Below are positions 1 through 8,900 of a stretch of 64,000 nucleotides of DNA, in pieces; position 1 is the stretch's first letter; every line of letters starts with the position of its first letter. The notes beneath the pieces are model-generated. The model did no database searches. It saw only the letters and a list, made by a program, of their open reading frames with translations, and was not told the DNA's origin. Source of the stretch: Arthrobacter cupressi (GTDB lineage: Bacteria; Actinomycetota; Actinomycetes; Actinomycetales; Micrococcaceae); NCBI RefSeq assembly GCF_900099975.1, contig NZ_FNEI01000005.1, forward strand, positions 1-64,000, in the 5' to 3' direction. Position numbers and translations under genes: made by a program.

Positions 1-1
1 C

Positions 2-385
2 TGCTACCAGCCCTTCGCCAAAGGCAACATCTACTGGAGCTCCACCACCGGCGCACACGCCGTCACCGGCGCCTACTGGAACGCCTGGAAGGAAGCGGGC
101 TTCCAACCCGCCATCGGCTATCCCACCAGCCGCGTGAACTGCGGGCTCTACGGCGGCGGCTGCTACCAAGCGTTCAGCAAGGGCAACATCTACTGGACCT
201 CCGCAACGGGAGCACACGCCGTCACCGAACCCTACCGTGAGGCGTGGCGTCAGGCAGGGTGGCAGATGGGCAAGCTCGGCTATCCGAAAGCGGCAGCGGT
301 TTCCTACCTCGGTTATCGCACGGTCCGCTTTGAAGGCGGCAGCATGACCTGGACCTCGGCCGGGGTGACGGTCACCTATTCCTGA
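2..385 (+). CDS. LGFP-repeat cell-wall protein, C-terminal part (5' end outside window)
   Basis: The frame is open from the window edge to the TGA at 383-385, so only the last ~127 residues are visible. They contain two LGFP-type repeats. The segment beginning CYQPFAKGNIYW recurs as CYQAFSKGNIYW 53 residues later, and each copy carries TGAHAV and a GYP motif. The DNA is also repeated, with GGCAACATCTACTGG at 23 and 182. LGFP repeats are found in secreted actinobacterial proteins, often behind amidase or esterase domains, and are thought to anchor them to the wall. The catalytic part, if any, lies upstream of the window. The 3' end overlaps the convergent neighbour by 10 bases. Repeat identity is clear; the enzymatic role is unknown. 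Confidence 0.85.
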   Translation, partial: CYQPFAKGNIYWSSTTGAHAVTGAYWNAWKEAGFQPAIGYPTSRVNCGLYGGGCYQAFSKGNIYWTSATGAHAVTEPYREAWRQAGWQMGKLGYPKAAAVSYLGYRTVRFEGGSMTWTSAGVTVTYS

Positions 386-1635
386 GGTGCACGGCCGCCG
401 GCGGGCAGGGGGTCCGTGGGACCGGCGGCCCGCTGGAACCGCCGTTGAAGGAGCAGCGCGAGGAAACCCAGGCCGACGGCGACCCCGACCCACAGGCTCG
501 AGCCCAGCCGGTCGGACTGGCTGTACACCGGATGCCCGACGATGCTCAGGACGCCATAGACCGACAGCCCTGTGGCCGCCCACCCGGCCAGCGGAAGGAG
601 TCCGCGCCGCTTGGCGAGCACCATGCCCACGCCGGCCGCGATGAACAGGGCAAGGTACCCGGCGTTGGCCGGGAGCGCCGCCAGGAAGGACATGGCGAAC
701 TCGCCTTCCAGGGCGAGCAGCCGCTGCAGCGGGTCATCCACCGGCGGGAACCGGAAATGGTCGGTGAACGTGTCCTGGAGGCTGTGTTGCAAGCCGGGCA
801 GTCCCAGCAGGGAATTGATGAGGACGCTGGCTGCTGCGAACAGGGCCGAGATGACTGCTGCCGCCCTGAGGGGAGGGCGCCGCCGGTATTCCTTGAACAG
901 GAGCAACGCGAGGCACAGCGCCAGAAAGCTCACACAAAGCAGCATTGTCGATGAGTACTTGAAGAAGAACACCAGCGCCAGGCCCGCCGTCATCAGCAGA
1001 ACGCCGCGCCTTCTCGCACCCTTGAGCACGTGGGCCAGCCCGATGGCCATCACCAGCGAGGACAGCAGCGTCGGAGCCTCCGCCAGCAGGGCGATTCCGT
1101 GGGGCAGGCTGACCGGGAGCAGGTAGAAGGCGGCCTGCGCCACCGTTGCGGCCAACACGGACAGCCCGCCAACCCGGGCGAGCCTGACGATCAACAAACC
1201 GGAAATCGCGGTCGACAGGACCGCGATGATCCACAGGCCGGTCCGGTCGCCAAGCAGGTTCATGAGAGGGAGTGCAAGCAGCGGGTAGCCGATCCTGGGG
1301 CTGAAGATTTCCTGGTACTGCGGATTCCTGTCGATGTAACCGATGATGGGCCCGTGCCCCGCCATGGTGGTGGTCAGGCAGTTTTCCACGGTTCCGGCGT
1401 ACGGCAGGGAGGGATTCTCGCAGAATTCCAGATAGGCCGTTTCCCAGGCCTCATCGGGCGACGCACCCTGCAGCTCGTGGGCGATCCTGATGTACTGGAC
1501 GGTATCGCCCCAGACGACCCCCGGCCCGACAGCGAAGGCGGCCGCGGCAAAAATCAGGGCGGCAACAGCATGGACCCAGCCACGCCGGGTCCGCGCCGGC
1601 CGGTGACCCGTTATCCGGCCGGCTAAAGATGACAC
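376..1635 (-). CDS. Polytopic membrane protein, GT-C glycosyltransferase-like
   Basis: This 419-residue protein has about ten hydrophobic segments. A first helix near residues 22-42 is followed by a long polar loop (about 43-110) that contains a GDT..Y motif just after the helix. This layout is typical of GT-C enzymes, which place an acidic residue in the first extracytoplasmic loop and use lipid-linked sugars. The start is GTG at 1635, preceded by GAGGAG with 6-base spacing. It is the last minus-strand gene of the surface-glycan island, 186 bases downstream of the acyltransferase gene, so it may be read separately. No specific donor or acceptor can be named; the GT-C assignment rests on topology and the loop aspartate, not on a recognised family. 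Confidence 0.65.
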   Translation of the reverse strand: MSSLAGRITGHRPARTRRGWVHAVAALIFAAAAFAVGPGVVWGDTVQYIRIAHELQGASPDEAWETAYLEFCENPSLPYAGTVENCLTTTMAGHGPIIGYIDRNPQYQEIFSPRIGYPLLALPLMNLLGDRTGLWIIAVLSTAISGLLIVRLARVGGLSVLAATVAQAAFYLLPVSLPHGIALLAEAPTLLSSLVMAIGLAHVLKGARRRGVLLMTAGLALVFFFKYSSTMLLCVSFLALCLALLLFKEYRRRPPLRAAAVISALFAAASVLINSLLGLPGLQHSLQDTFTDHFRFPPVDDPLQRLLALEGEFAMSFLAALPANAGYLALFIAAGVGMVLAKRRGLLPLAGWAATGLSVYGVLSIVGHPVYSQSDRLGSSLWVGVAVGLGFLALLLQRRFQRAAGPTDPLPAGGRAPQE

Positions 1636-1821
1636 ACGTGGCTCCTCGCCTCACTGCCCCCTTGCCACGAAGCGGCCGCTTTCCGTGCATGGGAGAGGCC
1701 CGTGGCAATCAATCAAGACCCGGCCCGGACGCTGCAGAATACAACGCGCCACCGGGAATCCACCGGATCGATCTTAGCGCAGCCGCGCCCCAGTAACGGA
1801 CGCGTGCATGGCCCGACGTCG

Positions 1822-3057
1822 TCAGTGCTTCGCGTCCTCGAGGTCCTGGTTGCGGGCGGCCGCCGTGGTGGCTCCGCCGACCGGCGCTGGCGGGCGCAAC
1901 AGGACCTTCTTGAGCCAGGCGCCCACACGGTGGAAGTGCTTCTCCACCAGCAGGTAGAACCCGAAGGCCACCACGTTGCTGGCGAGGATGGACAGCGCAA
2001 TCAGCTGCCACGCCGGCAGGGTGCCGTGCAGGAAGTACCAAAGGTATGAGACGACCGAGAAGTGGAGGAGGTAGAGCGAGTAGCTGTAGCTCGAGAGGAA
2101 GAGGCTGAACGCCCGGAACGCCCGCCCGGAACGGTCCTTGAAGGTACTGCGGGACAGGCCGTCCGCGGACCGTTCGGCGGCGATGCCGTCGACCAGGAAG
2201 TACAGGTGGCAGAACGCGACCGAAGCCGGAATGATCGTGCTTGCCGAGTGGAGGTTCACGCGGTTGTAGTAGAGGCCCACGAGGAAGGCCGCCGTTCCCA
2301 GGATCACCAGCCAGGCGTGGAAGGAGCGCGGCAGCTTGGCGACCCGGCCGGCGGCGAGGGCGTAGAGCATGCCGATGATCCATGCCAGCGACTCGTAGCT
2401 CCCCTTGGCCATGTATCCAACGGGCACCGCGATGGCGAAGACCAGGAGCAGGGCGTTGCCGACGCCCGGCTTCATTTTCCGGAACGCCACGAAGGCCAGG
2501 ACGCCGAAGGCAACATAGATCCACCATTCGGCGACCACCGACCACAACGGCGCGCCGCTTCCCACGGGCCCGGCGTTAATCCATGGCGTCCCGAGGCGCG
2601 GGGCAAGTTCCTGCAGGATCGGGTGGTTGAACAGCATGGTAAACGCCCCGGCCACTGCCTGCGGGCTCAGGTCGACACCGTCGAACGGCAGCCGGGTGGT
2701 CCCCCGGAACACCAGGAAATCACAGGCTATGATCAGCGCCAGCGCCGGGAAGAGGGGGTACACCACCCGGGCCACGCGGTCGAGCAGGTAGGAATTGAAC
2801 GTGAAGTCGGGCCGATCCCGTTTCTTCAGCACGGCGCTGGTAATCAGGTACCCCGACAGGACGAAAAAGATGATCACCGCGAACGACTGCATGTAGAAGA
2901 CCCGGTGCCCGGGGACCATGAAGATCCCCGGCAGGAAAATGTTGAGCGCATGGCCCAGCACGACGGCCTGGGCGGAAATGCCGCGGGCGAAGTCGAAGAA
3001 CACGATGGGTCCGCGCTTGGCGGATGTGTTCGCGGGGGTCGGCAGAGGCTCAGTCAA
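1822..3057 (-). CDS. Acyltransferase 3 family (OafA/YrhL-like) membrane protein
   Basis: The protein has 411 residues with about ten membrane helices. Family features are visible: FFDFARGISAQAVVLGHA near the N-terminus, with the conserved arginine and the helix-borne histidine, then FFVLSGYLIT and later LWSVVAEWWIYV. This family transfers acetyl or other acyl groups to sugars of surface polysaccharides from the membrane. Unlike the second acyltransferase in this window it has no SGNH domain. The start is TTG at 3057, preceded by AAAGGG with 6-base spacing. It overlaps the flippase stop by 8 bases, so translation is probably coupled. It is the last gene of the leg operon and may decorate the nonulosonate-containing glycan (inference). 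Confidence 0.85.
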   Translation of the reverse strand: MTEPLPTPANTSAKRGPIVFFDFARGISAQAVVLGHALNIFLPGIFMVPGHRVFYMQSFAVIIFFVLSGYLITSAVLKKRDRPDFTFNSYLLDRVARVVYPLFPALALIIACDFLVFRGTTRLPFDGVDLSPQAVAGAFTMLFNHPILQELAPRLGTPWINAGPVGSGAPLWSVVAEWWIYVAFGVLAFVAFRKMKPGVGNALLLVFAIAVPVGYMAKGSYESLAWIIGMLYALAAGRVAKLPRSFHAWLVILGTAAFLVGLYYNRVNLHSASTIIPASVAFCHLYFLVDGIAAERSADGLSRSTFKDRSGRAFRAFSLFLSSYSYSLYLLHFSVVSYLWYFLHGTLPAWQLIALSILASNVVAFGFYLLVEKHFHRVGAWLKKVLLRPPAPVGGATTAAARNQDLEDAKH

Positions 3058-4498
3058 CGTGTGCCCTTTCAGGTTTCGCTCCGGCCGTGCGCGGGCGTTT
3101 CAGCCGGGCACGCCACAGCGCGGCCCCCGCAAGGACCAGCACGGCGACGGCGGCGACCGTGAGCAGGCCGGTGGTGAGGTTCGTGGGCAGGAGCATCAGG
3201 ATTCCGGTGTAGGCGATGGCCGCGGCACAGCAAGCCGCGTAGGTCCCGGGAGCCCAGCCGCCCGCGGCGCGTTTCCGGGCGACGGCAAAATAGGCCAGGC
3301 CGAGCAGCAGGAACGAAGCAGCCGAGGAACCGGCCACACCAACGAGGTTCGCCGAAGAAGCTGGCCAGAAGGCCACGACGGCGGACACAAGCAGGACCGC
3401 CGGCGTCACCACGGACAGCCACCACGTGGCGTTGTCCGCGAACAGCAGCGTGGAGGCGTTGAGGTACAGGACATACCCCATGGCCGCGAGGGGCATCAGC
3501 TGTGCGACCGGGATGAGGCTTTCCTTGCCTCCGGCCATGAGGTGGACGACAAGGTTCGCCCCGGCCCCGGCGACAACCACGATCGCGAGGCCGGCAAGGC
3601 TTGCGGTACGCATGGTGGAACGCATGCGCAGAACACGGTCATGGCCCCGCACTGACATGAGGGCGGGTACCCAGGCATTGTTGAGTGCGCCCAGCAAGGT
3701 GACGGTGCCCAGGATAAACACCTGGACTTTGCCGTAATCGCCGGAGACCCCGTTGGCTGCAACCGCCGCCAGGAGGAATGGTGCTCCCTGGGTCAGCAGC
3801 ATCAGCGCGCCCGTATGCGGCAGCACCGGCGCACCGACGGAGATTGCCTCGCGCAGCGCCCCCTTGTGGGAGAACGGCATGGCAGGCCGGCCGACGACGA
3901 GCGACAGCAGGGCGCTCAGGAGGACGAACACCCCGTAGCCGGCCATGAAGACCACAGCCTGCGCTCCGAAGACGAGCATGGCGAGCAGCCCGCCCACGTA
4001 GGCAGCCATGGACGAACACAGGCTAAGCGCCACAAACATCACCGGACGCCCTTGGGCCCGCAGGATGGCCTGGGTTGCCAGGACCGAGGCCTGCAGCCCC
4101 ATGGCCACCAGGGCTATCGCGAAGCTGGCCGTGCCGGTCCCGCTGGTGACAAGTCCGTAGATTCCGGCGCCTGCCAGGCCGAGCAGCAGTCCACCGATTG
4201 AGAGGAAACCGCTGATGGCGCGGGCCTTTGCCTGCCCGCCGGGTTCGAACCAGGCCTTCGTGATGGCCAGCGGCAGCCCGGCGGAGGCAAGGACCACACC
4301 CACCTGGATCACCGAAACCGACAGGTAGAGTTCCTGCCATTGGGTGTCGCTGTTGAGCACGTGCAGGGCGAACGGCTGCACGATGAAGATGCCGAGGCCC
4401 TGCATGAGGGCCCCGGCGAGGTACAGAAGCGAGTTCCGGCCGGTGTTGTGCACGGCGCCCGCGGCGGCTGGACCGCCGTCGGGCGCTGTATTACTCAC
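3050..4498 (-). CDS. Wzx-type oligosaccharide flippase (MOP superfamily)
   Basis: This is a polytopic protein of about 482 residues with 12-14 hydrophobic segments. Its first helix follows NTGRNSLLYLAGALMQGLG, the usual opening of lipid-linked oligosaccharide flippases of the polysaccharide-transport family. Such proteins move undecaprenyl-linked repeat units across the cytoplasmic membrane. I chose the GTG at 4498, which overlaps the legC stop (GTGAGTAA, 8 bases). An ATG at 4549 would add 17 low-complexity residues lying inside legC. Its position between legC and an acyltransferase suggests it exports the glycan carrying the nonulosonic acid. Family assignment is good; the substrate is inferred from context. 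Confidence 0.8.
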   Translation of the reverse strand: MSNTAPDGGPAAAGAVHNTGRNSLLYLAGALMQGLGIFIVQPFALHVLNSDTQWQELYLSVSVIQVGVVLASAGLPLAITKAWFEPGGQAKARAISGFLSIGGLLLGLAGAGIYGLVTSGTGTASFAIALVAMGLQASVLATQAILRAQGRPVMFVALSLCSSMAAYVGGLLAMLVFGAQAVVFMAGYGVFVLLSALLSLVVGRPAMPFSHKGALREAISVGAPVLPHTGALMLLTQGAPFLLAAVAANGVSGDYGKVQVFILGTVTLLGALNNAWVPALMSVRGHDRVLRMRSTMRTASLAGLAIVVVAGAGANLVVHLMAGGKESLIPVAQLMPLAAMGYVLYLNASTLLFADNATWWLSVVTPAVLLVSAVVAFWPASSANLVGVAGSSAASFLLLGLAYFAVARKRAAGGWAPGTYAACCAAAIAYTGILMLLPTNLTTGLLTVAAVAVLVLAGAALWRARLKRPRTAGAKPERAHVD

Positions 4499-5642
4499 CG
4501 CTGCCGGCAAGCCACTCGAGGACACGGTCGATGACCCGCTGCTGGTCAACAGGTGTGAGGTCCGTGGAACACGGCAGGGACAGGCCGCGGGCGAAGAGGT
4601 CTTCGCCGACGCTGCCTCCCACCCGTGCTTCGTCCTTCAGCGGCGGCTGCATGTGCAGGGGCCGCCAGAGCGAACGCGACTCGATGTTGGCTTCGGCAAG
4701 GAAGTCCTGGAGTTCGTCGCGGGCGCCGGCACCGCGGGATGCGGGAACCTGGACCGAGTACAGCCAGTAGGTGGACTCCTGGCCGTCCAGCTGCGGCGGG
4801 GTCTGGATTTCCGTACCCGCGAACGCTTCGTTGTAGCGCTTCGCGATGGCGCGCTTTGCTGCGACGAAGCCATCGAGCCGCTCGAGCTGGGCGACGCCGA
4901 GGGCGGCTGCGATGTTCGTCAACCGGTAGTTAAACCCGATCTCATCATGCAGGTAGCCGCGGTCGGGCTGGCGTGCCTGGGTGGAGAGGTGCTTGGCGCG
5001 GCGGGCCAGTTCCTCGTCGTTGGTGGTGAACATGCCGCCGCCGCCGGTGGTCATGATCTTGTTCCCGTTGAAGGAGAATGCACCCATGTCACCGACGGTG
5101 CCGACGTGGCGGCCGGCCAGCGGGCCGGACGTCCACACGGCGCCCAGTGCCTCGGCGGCGTCCTCGATGACGACGATGCCGTACTCGCGTGCCAGTTCGA
5201 CGGCGGCAGCCGCGTCGGCGGGCTGGCCGAGGATGTGCACAATCTCGATGGCCTTGGGCAGCTTCTCCCCCGCCGCCTTGCGGCGTTCGAGTTCGGCCCG
5301 CAGCTTGGGAACGTCCATGCACCAGGACTCCGGATCCGAATCCACCAGGAGCAGCTCGGCGAACTGGTAGGAGGCCGCGTTCGAGCTGGCCATGAAGGTG
5401 AAGTCGGATACCGCCACCAGGTCGCCCGGCTGGATGTCGGCCAGGCGCATGGCGATGTGCAGGGCGGCCGTCCCGGAGGCGCAGGCGACGGCGTACTTCG
5501 CTCCGACATACTCCGCGAAGCGCTTCTCGAAATCGCTGACGAAATGCCCGACCGAAGAGACGAAGCCGCTGCTGATGGCTTCGTTCATCAGCGTTGCTTC
5601 GCGCTCACCGATATTCGGGATGGCTAGGGGAACTCGCGACAC
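4491..5642 (-). CDS. legC: LegC-like sugar aminotransferase (DegT/DnrJ/EryC1/StrS family)
   Basis: This PLP-dependent aminotransferase has 383 residues from the GTG at 5642, which is preceded by AGAAAGG 5 bases upstream. Earlier in-frame starts would intrude into legB. Visible features are the SGTAALHIAM substrate/PLP region, EDAAEALGA with the PLP-contacting aspartate, and SFNGNKIMTTGGGG with the Schiff-base lysine near residue 195. In the Campylobacter pathway LegC aminates the 4-keto sugar made by LegB. Here legC follows legB by 19 bases, in an operon with legH, legI, legG and ptmE. This supports the legionaminate role over other members of this broad family. Confidence 0.85.
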   Translation of the reverse strand: MSRVPLAIPNIGEREATLMNEAISSGFVSSVGHFVSDFEKRFAEYVGAKYAVACASGTAALHIAMRLADIQPGDLVAVSDFTFMASSNAASYQFAELLLVDSDPESWCMDVPKLRAELERRKAAGEKLPKAIEIVHILGQPADAAAAVELAREYGIVVIEDAAEALGAVWTSGPLAGRHVGTVGDMGAFSFNGNKIMTTGGGGMFTTNDEELARRAKHLSTQARQPDRGYLHDEIGFNYRLTNIAAALGVAQLERLDGFVAAKRAIAKRYNEAFAGTEIQTPPQLDGQESTYWLYSVQVPASRGAGARDELQDFLAEANIESRSLWRPLHMQPPLKDEARVGGSVGEDLFARGLSLPCSTDLTPVDQQRVIDRVLEWLAGSGE

Positions 5643-5661
5643 GGTTGGCCTTTCTGGCGGT

Positions 5662-6678
5662 TCAGCGGGCGTACTTGGCAGCGGCAGCGGCGTCGACGCC
5701 ACGGGCCTCGATCCATTCGGCGGTGCGGCGCAGGCCCTCTTCGAGGCCAACCTGCGGGGCCCAGCCGAGTTCGGCGAGGGCCTGCGAGGGGTCGGACAGC
5801 AGGTGCATGACTTCGCTGGCTTCGGGGCGGACCCGGATGTCCTCGGTGATGATCTCAGCGGTGGAGCCGGTGACCTTGGCTGCCATCTCGACGAGCTCGC
5901 CGATGCTGACGTCGTAGCCGGTGCCCAGCTGGATGACCTGGCCCTCGAGCGGGATCTGCGCGGTCGCGGCCTTGAAGAAGCCGTCCGCGGTGTCTTCGAC
6001 GAAGGTGAAGTCGCGGCGCGGGGTCAGGGAGCCGAGGTGGATCTTTTCGGCGCCGGCGATCATCTGCTGGAGCACGGTGGGGATCACGGCGCGGGCCGAC
6101 TGGCGCGGACCGTAGGTGTTGAACGGGCGCAGTACAACCACTGGGGTCTGGAAGGAGCTGGCCCAGGCTTCGCAGAGCTTGTCGGCGGCGATCTTCGTGG
6201 CGCTGTAAGGAGACTGGCCGCGGAGCTCGTTGTCGATGGTGATCGGCACGGTCTTCGGGGTGCCGTAGACCTCGGAGGTCGAGGTGTTGACCAGGCGCGG
6301 CACGTCGTGGCGGCGCACGCCTTCAAGCACGTTCAGGGTGCCGACGACGTTCGTCTCCACGTACGAGCGCGGTGCCTGGTAGGAGTACGGGATGGCGATC
6401 AGCGCAGCCAGGTGGAGGACGACGTCGGAGCCCTTGACCAGGTCCGAGACGAACTCGGCGTCGCGGATGTCACCGAGCTGGAGGTCGACGGCGTCGCGCT
6501 CTTCCGGGCTCAGGTCATCCAGCCAGCCGTAGGAGCCGTTGGAGTTGTAGACGCACAGGGCGCGCACGTTCGCGCCCTCGGCGATCAAGCGCTGCGTGAC
6601 GTGGCTGCCGATGAAGCCATCGGCGCCCGTGACAACCACTGTCTTGCCTTTGATGTCCTCGAAATTCATGGTTATCAC
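5662..6678 (-). CDS. legB: LegB-like NDP-sugar 4,6-dehydratase
   Basis: This is a 338-residue extended SDR. It has the NAD-binding glycine motif TGADGFIG at residues 17-24, NTSTSEVYGT around 131-140, and the YxxxK pair Y158/K162 in PYSATK. Dehydratases of this group remove water from NDP-N-acetylglucosamine to give the 4-keto-6-deoxy sugar. With a PtmE-type guanylyltransferase next door, the substrate is likely GDP-GlcNAc, as in the Campylobacter legionaminate route (inference). The first possible start is GTG at 6678, overlapping the ptmE stop as GTGA. An ATG at 6669 lies 12 bases after GAAAGG and is equally possible. Confidence 0.85.
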   Translation of the reverse strand: MITMNFEDIKGKTVVVTGADGFIGSHVTQRLIAEGANVRALCVYNSNGSYGWLDDLSPEERDAVDLQLGDIRDAEFVSDLVKGSDVVLHLAALIAIPYSYQAPRSYVETNVVGTLNVLEGVRRHDVPRLVNTSTSEVYGTPKTVPITIDNELRGQSPYSATKIAADKLCEAWASSFQTPVVVLRPFNTYGPRQSARAVIPTVLQQMIAGAEKIHLGSLTPRRDFTFVEDTADGFFKAATAQIPLEGQVIQLGTGYDVSIGELVEMAAKVTGSTAEIITEDIRVRPEASEVMHLLSDPSQALAELGWAPQVGLEEGLRRTAEWIEARGVDAAAAAKYAR

Positions 6679-7733
6679 TGGCCTTTCGCTGTTGCTAGGT
6701 CTTTGGGGGTGCCGACGTCGATCCAGTCCGAATCGATGGGCCAGGCGGCCACCGTCTTGGATTCATCGATGCAGGCTTTGACGAGTTCGGGCATGGAGTA
6801 GGGCTCCATGTACGGCACCATCGCCAGGGCTTCGGGGGACACCGCGTAGATGCCGGTGCTGATCTCGAACTCGACCGTGGGCTTTTCCACGACGGAACTG
6901 ATGGACCGGTCGTCGCCGATTTCCAGGACCCCGAACGGCACCTGGTGGGTGTAGGGGCGGGCCGCGACGGTCACCGCCGCGCCCTTGGCCTCATGGAAGG
7001 AAAGCAGTTCGCTGGCGGAGTAGCGCACCATGAGGTCGGCGTTGGTCACGATGACCGCTTCGTTGATCTCCTTGACCTCGTGGTGCAGCAGGCCCAGCGC
7101 GCCGGCCGTGTTGAGCGGCTTCTCGGGGTCCTCGTGGAGGTACTTGATGCTGCAGCCAAGGCGGGAGCCGTCGCCGAGGTGGTCCATGATTTTCCCGGCG
7201 AGGTAGGCCACCGAGACGTAGATGTTGGTGATGCCAGATTCCACCAGGCCAAGGATGATCCACTCGATGATGGTGCGGTCCGCGACCGTCATGAGCGGCT
7301 TGGGGGTGTCCTTGGTCAGGGCTCCGAGGCGGGTGCCCTTGCCGCCGGCCATGATGACGGCCAGGTTCGTGAGGGGCTTCCTGCCGACAATGTCGGTGAG
7401 CGTATGCAGCCCTACGAGCGTGCCGCCGTCGTCCACTACCGGAATCTCGCTGATCCGCAGGCTCCGCATCAGGTCGAGGACGGAGGCGCGCGTGGCATCC
7501 CGGCCCACTACGTGGGGGCTGGTGTTGGTGTATTCCAGGACCTTGGATTCCAGCTGCGCACCGCGCAGGAGGCCCCGCCGGATGTCGCCGTCGGTGAGGA
7601 CACCGTGGAGCATTCCGTCGCTGTTGGTCACCAGGGCTATTGCGGACGCGCCACGGTCGATGGCTTCCAGAGCTTCCCGCACTGTGGCTTCGGGGCCGAT
7701 GCAGACCTTGCTCAGGGGGCCCTCAATAGTCAT
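6675..7733 (-). CDS. ptmE: PtmE-like sugar-1-phosphate nucleotidyltransferase with CBS pair
   Basis: The protein has 352 residues in two parts. A tandem CBS module occupies about residues 5-115, with repeated VLTDGDIRRGL and IPVVDDGGTLVGLHTLTDI-type segments. A nucleotidyltransferase domain follows from about 120, with the signature MAGGKGTRL followed by TPKPLMTV. In Campylobacter, PtmE is a CBS-containing glucosamine-1-phosphate guanylyltransferase that starts the GDP-linked route to legionaminic acid; the same architecture and neighbours occur here. CBS pairs usually sense adenosyl ligands, so the enzyme may be allosterically controlled. It overlaps legG by 4 bases (ATGA). The nucleotide preferred cannot be read from sequence alone. 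Confidence 0.82.
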   Translation of the reverse strand: MTIEGPLSKVCIGPEATVREALEAIDRGASAIALVTNSDGMLHGVLTDGDIRRGLLRGAQLESKVLEYTNTSPHVVGRDATRASVLDLMRSLRISEIPVVDDGGTLVGLHTLTDIVGRKPLTNLAVIMAGGKGTRLGALTKDTPKPLMTVADRTIIEWIILGLVESGITNIYVSVAYLAGKIMDHLGDGSRLGCSIKYLHEDPEKPLNTAGALGLLHHEVKEINEAVIVTNADLMVRYSASELLSFHEAKGAAVTVAARPYTHQVPFGVLEIGDDRSISSVVEKPTVEFEISTGIYAVSPEALAMVPYMEPYSMPELVKACIDESKTVAAWPIDSDWIDVGTPKDLATAKGQ

Positions 7734-8899
7734 AGATTCAGCTCTCCAGCGGTTACGTCAACAAATGTCTTGCTCAGCCCGGTCGCGGGACTTTCCACGA
7801 CGACCTTTTCGATGAGCCCGGCAGCATGCGAATTCCCGTAAGGGTTGATCACATCGCGGCTCATTGCGCGGAACTCCGCGGTCAAAGCCTTTTCAATACT
7901 AGCGCGAATCTCCTGGCGGTCATCGCGGCAGTGTATGACGTTGGCGCCGTGCTCGCGCCCGCGCTGCCGGTCTCCGACGTTGACCACGGGCACGCCGAAG
8001 GTGGCGGCCTCCAGGATTCCCGACGAGGAATTCCCGACCAGGGCCTGCACCGTGGCCATCACCCGCGGGTACAACGGGCCCAGGCTCTCACGGATGACGA
8101 CGCCGGGCAGGCCCTGCGACTCAAGGTCCTTCAGGACCGCGATGATGTCTTCCCGGCCGGCGTCGAAGCCCGGGTAGGTGAGGATGGCGGTGCCTGCCTG
8201 GCGGATGCTTTCTTCAAAGACCTGCCGGGCCAGATCGCCCGCGTTGCCCTGCATCTCCGCGGTCGGCGGGTGGTAGGTGACCATGACGAGCGGAAGCTCA
8301 AGCGGCACCCCGAACTCCGCTTCAAAAGCAGCCGCGTCCAGCGGCACGGGGTCGGCGAAGCGGTCAAGGCCGGGAGCCCCGGTCTGGTGGATCCGGTCCG
8401 CGGACTCCCCCAGCTGCGCTACCCGGCGCGCGGCCTGGGCCGTGCTGACGCAGTGCTGGTCCGCGAGCTTGGTCACTGCGTGCCGGACGCGTTCGTCCAG
8501 GGCGCCTTCGGTCACTTCGCCGCCGTGCAGGTGGACGAGGCGGATGCCGCTGATGATGAAGGGCGGAAGCACGTACAGCAGTTCCCAACGGTCACCGAGG
8601 ACGACGACGGCGTCCGGCGCGAGGTTGCCGGCAAGCCCGGCCATCCGGGCCGAGAGTTCCGCCCCGGTGCGCGCCTGGGTTTCCGCGGTCAGTTCCTCGA
8701 GGTACAGCCCTTCCTCGTGGTGGGTGAAACCGCCGTCGGGCAGGCCGGCTTCGAGCAGCCTCGTGAACGCGGTTCCCTCCGGAAATCCGATCGCCGTGGC
8801 CACGTGGAGCTCGACGGCGTCGTCCGCGGCGAGGGCGGAAAGCACCGGTCCCAGGGGGAAGAGGTCTGCGCGGGTCCCTACAAAGGCCAGGACCTTCAT
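7730..8899 (-). CDS. legG: LegG/NeuC-like hydrolysing NDP-sugar 2-epimerase
   Basis: This 389-residue GT-B-fold protein of the UDP-GlcNAc 2-epimerase family starts at ATG 8899, one base after the legI stop. The longer frame upstream is antisense-like, low-complexity sequence inside legI. Family signatures are GTRADLFPLGPV at the N-terminus, VLGDRWELL, HLHGGEVTEGALDERVRHA, and GNSSSGILEA near the C-terminal nucleotide site. Hydrolysing members release the NDP while epimerising C2, giving the free 6-deoxy-mannosamine derivative that LegI condenses. Position between legI and ptmE supports LegG rather than sialic-acid NeuC. Confidence 0.87.
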   Translation of the reverse strand: MKVLAFVGTRADLFPLGPVLSALAADDAVELHVATAIGFPEGTAFTRLLEAGLPDGGFTHHEEGLYLEELTAETQARTGAELSARMAGLAGNLAPDAVVVLGDRWELLYVLPPFIISGIRLVHLHGGEVTEGALDERVRHAVTKLADQHCVSTAQAARRVAQLGESADRIHQTGAPGLDRFADPVPLDAAAFEAEFGVPLELPLVMVTYHPPTAEMQGNAGDLARQVFEESIRQAGTAILTYPGFDAGREDIIAVLKDLESQGLPGVVIRESLGPLYPRVMATVQALVGNSSSGILEAATFGVPVVNVGDRQRGREHGANVIHCRDDRQEIRASIEKALTAEFRAMSRDVINPYGNSHAAGLIEKVVVESPATGLSKTFVDVTAGELNL

Positions 8900-8900
8900 G